Below, in pieces: positions 4,677 to 9,386 of a stretch of DNA of 9,386 bases. The stretch's first letter is position 1, and each line of letters starts with the position of its first letter. The notes under the pieces were generated by a model, which searched no databases, had not been told where the DNA came from, and worked only from the letters and a program-made list of their open reading frames with translations. This stretch comes from DATKEH01 sp035546355 (GTDB lineage Bacteria > Acidobacteriota > Thermoanaerobaculia > Multivoradales > JAIOJS01), in contig DATKEH010000255.1 of the NCBI GenBank assembly GCA_035546355.1, positions 1 through 9,386 of the forward strand. Direction: 5' to 3'. The translations under genes and the position numbers were made by a program.

Positions 4677-7546
4677 GTCGCCGGAGGGGCGGTGTCGGCG
4701 CCCCGGTGCTCCGCCCGCAGCCGTGCCCGGTAGAGAGCCGCTCGGCGAGGCAGGTCGCGGCGCTCGTAGTGGACGACGAGAAACTCGAGGTTCTGCTCGA
4801 GCGCGCGATGCGCTTCGCGCCGCCTGTCTCGGGATGCTCGCAGCCCGTCGTAGCCGCTGAGGAGCAGCGGTTCCGCCGCCGGCAGCTCGCCGAGGGCCGA
4901 TAGGCAGGACCCGAGCAGGCTCTGGGCTTCGGCGCGGCGCCAGTCGTCTTCCGGCGCAGCCTGCTCCCGAATCGTCAGCGCCTGGCGCAGCAGGGGCTCA
5001 GCCTCGGCGGGTCGTCCCTGGTTCAGCAGGAGATGGCCACGCACCGCCAGCGCCCGGGCCAGCTGCGGGTGCCCTGCCGGCAGCCGGCGCCGGTAGTGAT
5101 CCAGCGCCTGCCGCGACAACGCGTCCGCCTCCTCGGAGGGGCCCTTCCAGCGCAGGATCGACGCCAGGTTGTAGAGCGCGAGTGCCACGTCCCAATGCTC
5201 CTCGCCCAGCGCCTCCCGTTGCATGGCGAGTGCCTGCCGGTAGAATGCCTCGGCGCCGTCGTCGTCTCCCTTTTCCGACAGGAGCACCGCCAGATTATTG
5301 AGGCTGATGGCCAGGTCGCGATGACTACCGCCCAGCAGCTGTCGCTGCATGCTGATCGCCTGCCGGTATAGGGGTTCGGCGGCCTCGTAGTCCGCCTGGT
5401 CCATGAGCACCTGGGCGAGATTGCCGAGCGTGGCCGCCACGTCCGGATGCTCCTCGCCGAGGGATCGGCGGTAGGCGGCGAGGGCCTGGCGGTAGAGGCG
5501 CTCGGCGGCTTCGCTCTCGCCCTTGCGACGCAGCAGGAGGGCGAGCCGATTCATGGTCGCCGCGACCTCCGGGTGGTGGTCTCCCAACAGTCGTCGACGC
5601 ATTCCCAGGGCTTCGCGGTAGAGTGGTTCGGCGGCGTCGTATTCGCCCCGTAGGTAGAGCGGCACGGCGACGTTGACCAGGCTCTTTGCCACGTCCGGGT
5701 GGCTGCCGCCGAGCAGCCGTCGCCGCATCGCCAGCGCTTCGCGAGCGAGCGCGCCCGCCTCTTCCAGGTCGCGCTGGGCGCGCAGCACCACCGAGAGGTC
5801 GTCGAGGAACCCGGCGACGGCGGGATCGTCGCCCCGGTACAACTTGCGGCCGATGGCGAGCGCCTGGCGATGGAGCGCCTCGGCCCCGCCGTAGTCGCCC
5901 TGGGCGTAGTAGAGCGCGGCGAGGTGGCTGGAGCTGGCAGCGACCTCCGGGTGCTCCTCGCCGAGCTCCTGCCGGCGCAGCGCCAACGCTCGCTCGAGCA
6001 GCGGCTCGGCCCGCTCGTACAGCCCCAGCTCCTTGAACGCGGTACCCACTACTCCGAGCAGCTCCGCCTGGATCGTCGGCTGGCCCGCCAGCTCGGCGTC
6101 GATCCGGGCGACGCCCCGCTCCAGCAGCTCGCGTGCGGTGATCGCGTCGCCCTTGGCCTCGATGAGCGGATTCGACGCCTCGAACAGGCTCAAGACGAAG
6201 TCCTTGACGGCCTCGGCCTTATCGCGTTCTGCCGCCGTCAGAGCCCGCTGCACGGTGGCCGTCACGGCGAAGCCCCCGAGCAGCGCGACGAAGGCAGCCG
6301 CCGCGAGCACGCCGACCGCATGGCGGCGGACGAACTTCGAGGCCCGGTAGGCGAGCGTGTCGCGGCGTGCGGAGACCGGCAGCCCGGCAAGATGGCGCTC
6401 GACGTCCTCCAGAAGCGCCTCGGCGCTCGGATAGCGTCGCTCGGGCTCGCTGTGCAGCGCCTTCAGCGTCACCGTGTCGAGGTCTCCCCGCAGGCGCCGC
6501 CCGAGGCGCTCCGGCGTCGTCCCCCGCCGGCGCGCTACCGCCTCGGGGGTAGTCTTCTCGCTCGTTCCGCTCCTGGGGCCGGGCTCGTCGGTTCGGCCCA
6601 CCACCGACGATGGGCGCTCCGGCTCTGCCTCGCGCAGCGCCCGCACCGGGCCGCCGGACCGGCGGTCGGAGCGTCGGAGACGATGGCCGGTCAGCAGCTC
6701 GTAGAGGACGACACCCAGGGAGTAGACGTCCGTCGCGGTCGTCACCGGTTCGCCCGCCAGCTGCTCGGGGGCGGCGTACTCCGGCGTCATCACCGGCGCG
6801 CCCGCCGCGGTCAGTGTCCTCTCGCCGGGATCGCCGTCGGCGCCGAGCAGGCGGGCGATGCCGAAGTCGAGCAGCTTGACGTCGCCCTCGCCCGTGACCA
6901 ACACGTTGGAGGGCTTGAGGTCCCGGTGGACCACCAGGTTGGCATGGGCGTGCTGCACCGCGCGGCAGACGTCGTGGAACAGCCGCAAGCGCGCCTCCAC
7001 GCCCAGGCGGCGCTCGTCGCAGTAACGGGTGATGTCCGCGCCTTCGACGTACTCCATGGCGAACCAGGGGCGGCCGTCCTCGCCGAGGCCGCCGTCGTAG
7101 AAGCGGGCGACGTGGGGATGGTGCAGCCGGGCGAGGACCTGCCGCTCGCGGAGGAAGCGATGGAGGATGGCCTCGGAGTCCATGCCGCGCTTGATGACCT
7201 TGAGGGCGACCCGCTGCTCGAACTGGCCGTCGGCGCGCTCAGCCAGATACACCGCACCCATGCCGCCGCGACCGATCTCGCGCAGCAGGCGGTAGGGGCC
7301 CACGCGTTCCGGTACCGCCGCCGCCTCGTCGGCACGCAGCAGCTCGCCGGCGCGATCGCGGTCGAAGTCTTCCAGGAAGCCGCGGGCGGGGCCCTCCGCG
7401 GCGAGCAGGGATTCCACCTCGGCCCGCAGCACGGGCGCTGCGGCGCATTCGTCGTCGAGCAGCGTCCGGCGCTGGTGCGACGGCATTTCGCTGGCGCGGG
7501 CGAAGAGCTCGGCGACCCGGCGGCGATCGATGGGGAGAGGCGCCAT
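4670..7546 (-). CDS. Transmembrane Ser/Thr protein kinase with C-terminal TPR array (958 aa)
   Basis: This is a Hanks-type kinase anchored in the inner membrane. Residues 1-70 form a helical N-terminal segment common in acidobacterial kinases (RRVAELFARASEMP). The kinase domain runs from about 84 to 390: glycine loop GRGGMGAVY (92-100), K116 in VALKVIK, HRDLKPSN (207-214) with catalytic D209, DFG (227-229), an activation loop with T244, T246 and T254, APE (259-261) and DVYSLG (273-278). All key residues are present, so it should be active. An Arg/Ser-rich insert (about 288-350) lies in the C-lobe. One membrane helix (about 409-431) follows. The exported part carries about eight TPR units of exactly 42 residues (about 500-870), of the kinesin-light-chain-like type (PF13374/PF13424), a protein-binding array and probable sensor. 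The gene starts 5 nt after the sigma factor stop, so the two are probably coupled. Its 3' end overlaps the basic-protein gene by 7 bp. Confidence 0.95.
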   Translation of the reverse strand: MAPLPIDRRRVAELFARASEMPSHQRRTLLDDECAAAPVLRAEVESLLAAEGPARGFLEDFDRDRAGELLRADEAAAVPERVGPYRLLREIGRGGMGAVYLAERADGQFEQRVALKVIKRGMDSEAILHRFLRERQVLARLHHPHVARFYDGGLGEDGRPWFAMEYVEGADITRYCDERRLGVEARLRLFHDVCRAVQHAHANLVVHRDLKPSNVLVTGEGDVKLLDFGIARLLGADGDPGERTLTAAGAPVMTPEYAAPEQLAGEPVTTATDVYSLGVVLYELLTGHRLRRSDRRSGGPVRALREAEPERPSSVVGRTDEPGPRSGTSEKTTPEAVARRRGTTPERLGRRLRGDLDTVTLKALHSEPERRYPSAEALLEDVERHLAGLPVSARRDTLAYRASKFVRRHAVGVLAAAAFVALLGGFAVTATVQRALTAAERDKAEAVKDFVLSLFEASNPLIEAKGDAITARELLERGVARIDAELAGQPTIQAELLGVVGTAFKELGLYERAEPLLERALALRRQELGEEHPEVAASSSHLAALYYAQGDYGGAEALHRQALAIGRKLYRGDDPAVAGFLDDLSVVLRAQRDLEEAGALAREALAMRRRLLGGSHPDVAKSLVNVAVPLYLRGEYDAAEPLYREALGMRRRLLGDHHPEVAATMNRLALLLRRKGESEAAERLYRQALAAYRRSLGEEHPDVAATLGNLAQVLMDQADYEAAEPLYRQAISMQRQLLGGSHRDLAISLNNLAVLLSEKGDDDGAEAFYRQALAMQREALGEEHWDVALALYNLASILRWKGPSEEADALSRQALDHYRRRLPAGHPQLARALAVRGHLLLNQGRPAEAEPLLRQALTIREQAAPEDDWRRAEAQSLLGSCLSALGELPAAEPLLLSGYDGLRASRDRRREAHRALEQNLEFLVVHYERRDLPRRAALYRARLRAEHRGADTAPPATQ
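4946..5953 (-). repeat. Eight in-phase 126-bp TPR-coding repeats
   Basis: The HPxVA-type motif of the kinase falls at residues 532, 574, 616, 658, 700, 742, 784 and 826, exactly 42 codons (126 bp) apart with no insertion or deletion. The consensus is roughly LGEEHPDVAxxLxNLAxLLxxxGxYxxAEPLYRQALAMRRx. Copies differ clearly at the DNA level, so the array is not the product of very recent duplication. Units 3 and 6 share LLGGSH. Confidence 0.85.
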
Positions 7547-7551
7547 GGCCC

Positions 7552-8139
7552 CTAGCCTGACGACGGCGCCGGGTCGCCGCGCAGCTCCCGGTAGAGCCAG
7601 GCCCGAGCCAGCGACCAGTCCCGTTTGACGGTACGCGGCGAGAGATCGAGGGCCCTCGCGGTCTCATCCACCGAGAGGCCGGCGAAGAAGCGGCACTCGA
7701 GCACCTCGGCCTGGCGCGGGTAGTCCCGCGCCAGCCGCTCCAGTCCACGGTCGAGGTCCAGGAGCTCGGCGGCGAAGCCGTCGACCGTGAGGCTGGCCGC
7801 TTCCAGGTCCCCGGCGGCTGCGCCGCCTCCCCGTTTCAGTCGGCTGCGGCGCCGGGCGGCGTCGACCAGCACCTGCCGCATCGAGCGTGCCGCAGCGGCG
7901 AAGAAGTAGGCGCGGCACCTCAGCGGCACCGCGGTCTCGTCGACGAGCTTCAGGTAGGCCTCGTGGACCAGCCCGGTGGTATCCAGGGTCCGTTGCCGCC
8001 AGTCGCCAGCCAGCTGCCGGCGCGCCATCGCCCGCAGCTCGTCGTAGACCAGGGGCAGCAGCTGGTCGAAGGCGGCGCGCCCGCTGTCCGCGCCGGCGAG
8101 CAGGGCCGTCACCGTACCGCGCGTGGCCTGCGCTTCCAT
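7552..8139 (-). CDS. ECF-type RNA polymerase sigma factor, TIGR02999 / Sigma70_ECF family (195 aa)
   Basis: This is an extracytoplasmic-function sigma factor that directs RNA polymerase to a specific promoter set. Region 2 spans about residues 22-98: FDQLLPLVYDELRAMARRQL (24-43), LDTTGLVHEAYLKLVD (52-67) and AYFFAAAARSMRQVLVDAARRR (77-98). Region 4 spans about 128-188, with a helix-turn-helix around 155-182 (LSVDETARALDLSPRTVKRD). The pattern LVHEAYLKL plus RRxRxKRGG matches the TIGR02999 / PF07638 group, abundant in Acidobacteriota and Planctomycetes and often next to Ser/Thr kinases. The start at ATG 8139 is chosen because GAGGA lies 5 nt upstream and region 2 begins at the usual distance; upstream in-frame ATGs would add a Pro-rich, non-homologous tail. 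No separate anti-sigma gene is seen. The kinase follows 5 nt downstream and is the likely regulator. T54-T55 replace the acidic residues common in region 2.2. Confidence 0.93.
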   Translation of the reverse strand: MEAQATRGTVTALLAGADSGRAAFDQLLPLVYDELRAMARRQLAGDWRQRTLDTTGLVHEAYLKLVDETAVPLRCRAYFFAAAARSMRQVLVDAARRRSRLKRGGGAAAGDLEAASLTVDGFAAELLDLDRGLERLARDYPRQAEVLECRFFAGLSVDETARALDLSPRTVKRDWSLARAWLYRELRGDPAPSSG

Positions 8140-8211
8140 GGGCTTCCTCGATACCTGGGGAAAGCCTAGCAGGGACTCTCGCGGAAGGGGTGGAGGCGGG
8201 GGGTGGCCCCT

Positions 8212-8228
8212 CGTCGACTGCTTCGACG
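8212..8228. promoter_or_regulatory. Possible operator: CGTCGA-N5-TCGACG inverted repeat
   Basis: A perfect 6-bp inverted repeat with a 5-nt spacer lies between the sigma factor gene and the divergent leader and repeat-protein genes. It is outside any convincing coding region and sits 73 bp from the sigma start and 21 bp before the leader ATG. Binding by a dimeric regulator is possible. A match of this length in GC-rich DNA could also be chance. Confidence 0.3.
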
Positions 8229-8238
8229 CAGGTTGGAG

Positions 8239-8244
8239 AGGAGG
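8239..8244 (+). promoter_or_regulatory. Strong ribosome binding site of the leader ORF
   Basis: AGGAGG, within the longer GGAGAGGAGG at 8235-8244, lies 4 nt before ATG 8249. It is at least as good as the site of the downstream gene and is the main reason to think the short ORF is translated. Confidence 0.5.
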
Positions 8245-8248
8245 TGCC

Positions 8249-8350
8249 ATGAGCAGAGCGACGACTTCGACTCTCAGGGCCCTCAGAGGTCGACCGAGGT
8301 GGTCGCGAACGATCGAGCCGACGGACACCTGCAAAGGAGACCAGCCATGA
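8249..8350 (+). CDS. Possible 33-aa leader peptide, translationally coupled to the repeat protein
   Basis: A short ORF starts at ATG 8249 behind a strong AGGAGG site and ends at TGA 8348-8350, which overlaps the ATG of the repeat-protein gene in an ATGA junction. The peptide (MSRATTSTLRALRGRPRWSR, then TIEPTDTCKGDQP) is basic, with no signal peptide or membrane segment and no recognised family. Its position suggests a cis-acting leader that couples or tunes translation of the secreted protein. Against this, codon use is less GC3-biased than in the real genes (TCG ACT CTC AGG, CTC AGA GGT CGA), and an ATG after a purine run can occur by chance. Confidence 0.4.
   Translation: MSRATTSTLRALRGRPRWSRTIEPTDTCKGDQP
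8333..8339 (+). promoter_or_regulatory. Ribosome binding site of the repeat-protein gene
   Basis: AAAGGAG lies 7 nt before ATG 8347 and supports that start. It falls inside the last codons of the short leader ORF. Confidence 0.8.
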
Positions 8351-9386
8351 ACCACCTATCATCCGCTCACCTCGCGACCAGGGCCGCCGCGGTGGCGGCC
8401 CTTCTCGCCATCCTGATCCCCGGCGGAGCGCAGGCGAGCCTCACCGGCACGGGAGAGTTCAAGATCTCGGTGCAGACCAGCGGCGTGGCGACCGAGCCGC
8501 AGGTGGCGATGGACGACGACGGCGACTCCGTGGTCGTCTGGGCGGCCGACGAGGCAGGTGCCTCCTGGGGCATCTTCGCCCGGCGCTACGACCGCGACGG
8601 CCTGCCGCAGGGGGCGGTGATCCACGTCAACATCACCACCGCCGGCCTGCAGATCCGGCCCGACGTGGCGGTGGACGCCGACGGCGACTTCGTGGTGGTG
8701 TGGCAGAGCCGCGACCAGGACGGTGACGGCGACGGCGTCTACGCCCGGGTCTTCGACCGTCTGGGCAACCCGCTCAGCGGCGAGATCCTGGTCAACTCGC
8801 ACACCGCGGGCAATCAGACCGACCCGCGGGTGGCGGTGGACGGGGACGGCGACTTCGTGGTGGCGTGGGAGGGCCGCGGCCCGATCGGCATGTCGCCCGA
8901 CGTCTGGGTGCGGCGCTTCAGTGCCAGCGGCGTGCCCCAGGGGGTGGAGGTGCGGGCGCCCAGCTCGATGTCGTTCCACGCCGGCAATCCCGACGTGGCG
9001 ATGGACCCCGGCGGCGACTTCGTGGTGGTCTTCACCCGTGCCGCCGGCGGCGGCGGCAGCGACGTGTTCGCGCGGCGCTTCTCGCCCTTCGCCGCGCAGG
9101 GCGCCGAATTCACCGTCAACACCTTCCTGCAGCACACCCAGGGCAACCCGGCGGTGGCGATGGACGACAGCGGCGACTTCGTGGTGGTGTGGGAGAGCTT
9201 CACCCAGGACGGCAGCGACCACGGCATCTATGGCCAGCGCTTCGCCGCCGGCGGCGGCAAGCAGGGCGCCGAATTCCAGGTCCACACCTTCGTCGAGGGT
9301 ATCCAGATCCGGCCGACGGTGGCGATCGACGCCGACGGCGACTTCGTCGCCGCCTGGCAGAGCCCGGGCCCGCAGGGAGAGAGCTC
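8347..9386 (+). CDS. Secreted DGDF-repeat protein, beta-propeller-like (3' end cut by window)
   Basis: The first 346 residues are visible and no stop is reached. Residues 1-30 form a signal peptide (Arg at 12, hydrophobic AAAVAALLAILIP, probable cleavage after GGAQA at 26-30), so the protein is exported. The rest is a tandem array: VAxDxDGDFVVVWxS occurs with its VA pair at residues 53, 107, 162, 217, 270 and 325, a period of 53-55. The spacer typically reads QDGxxxGIYARRFDxxGxPQGxEFxVNT. The short beta-strand pattern with an acidic DxDGD turn resembles beta-propeller blades of the FG-GAP/Asp-box kind, and the acidic turn could bind calcium; both points are inference. Such arrays occur in large surface or secreted proteins of Acidobacteriota and similar groups, usually annotated as hypothetical. 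The function is unknown. It diverges from the sigma-kinase pair, so sigma-dependent expression is possible. Confidence 0.85.
   Translation, partial: MNHLSSAHLATRAAAVAALLAILIPGGAQASLTGTGEFKISVQTSGVATEPQVAMDDDGDSVVVWAADEAGASWGIFARRYDRDGLPQGAVIHVNITTAGLQIRPDVAVDADGDFVVVWQSRDQDGDGDGVYARVFDRLGNPLSGEILVNSHTAGNQTDPRVAVDGDGDFVVAWEGRGPIGMSPDVWVRRFSASGVPQGVEVRAPSSMSFHAGNPDVAMDPGGDFVVVFTRAAGGGGSDVFARRFSPFAAQGAEFTVNTFLQHTQGNPAVAMDDSGDFVVVWESFTQDGSDHGIYGQRFAAGGGKQGAEFQVHTFVEGIQIRPTVAIDADGDFVAAWQSPGPQGES
8503..9386 (+). repeat. Six tandem 159-165-bp repeats coding for DGDF units
   Basis: The segment GGCGACTTCGTGGTGG or a close variant recurs at the same place in each unit (near 8518, 8683, 8848, 9013, 9172 and 9340). 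The unit length varies by one or two codons. GCAGGGCGCCGAATTC is shared exactly between the spacers of units 4 and 5. The array continues past the right edge. Confidence 0.85.

Noticed and set aside
5699..7555. Plus-strand open frame of 618 codons opposite the kinase gene.
   Set aside because: The kinase frame carries every catalytic motif and the TPR array; the opposite frame is a by-product of the same codon bias.
8140..8355. N-terminal extension of the sigma factor to an ATG near 8355.
   Set aside because: It would add a Pro-rich tail without family similarity, while ATG 8139 has a good ribosome binding site and gives the normal family length.
8359..9285. Minus-strand open frame rich in His and Val (HHHEVAV-type repeats), tempting as a metal-binding repeat protein.
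   Set aside because: It is the mirror of the DGDF repeats of the plus-strand gene, which has a signal peptide, a ribosome binding site and the repeat logic.

Overview
The window is very GC-rich with almost uniformly G/C third codon positions. Its gene content suits an uncultured Acidobacteriota-like bacterium, possibly Thermoanaerobaculia: a two-gene unit of an ECF sigma factor of the TIGR02999 type and a transmembrane Ser/Thr kinase with tetratricopeptide repeats, a VKOR-DsbA fusion, a secreted Pam-type amidase and a secreted repeat protein. The taxonomic call is inferred from family knowledge; no marker gene is present.

Left part (1-2412): a minus-strand gene running off the left edge encodes a membrane disulfide-forming fusion (VKOR domain plus DsbA-like thioredoxin domain). 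It is divergent from a plus-strand gene for a two-module VOC/PhnB-like protein (1516-2412). Middle part (2447-4676): a minus-strand secreted amidase (2447-4069) meets the VOC gene tail to tail. A plus-strand gene for a small, very basic protein of unknown function (4170-4676) diverges from it. The 100 bp between these two genes holds several short inverted repeats built on the same TCCTCC/GGAGGA unit.

Right part (4670-9386): the basic-protein gene ends inside the last codons of a convergent 958-residue kinase gene (4670-7546). The kinase lies 5 nt downstream of its ECF sigma factor gene (7552-8139), so the two form an apparent operon. Diverging from the sigma gene is a possible 33-codon leader ORF (8249-8350). 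Its stop overlaps the start of a secreted protein made of 53-55-residue DGDF repeats (8347 to the right edge, incomplete).

Functional picture: the best candidate for an interacting system is the sigma-kinase pair. The sigma factor carries Thr-Thr where most ECF factors have acidic residues in region 2.2. This fits activation of the sigma factor by phosphorylation by the neighbouring kinase, a mechanism known for EcfP/PknT of Vibrio parahaemolyticus. The divergent secreted repeat protein could be one of its targets; that is inference from position only. The other genes look like ordinary housekeeping or envelope functions. No RNA genes, CRISPR arrays, insertion sequences or prophage genes were seen, and no gene-free stretch exceeds 300 bases.
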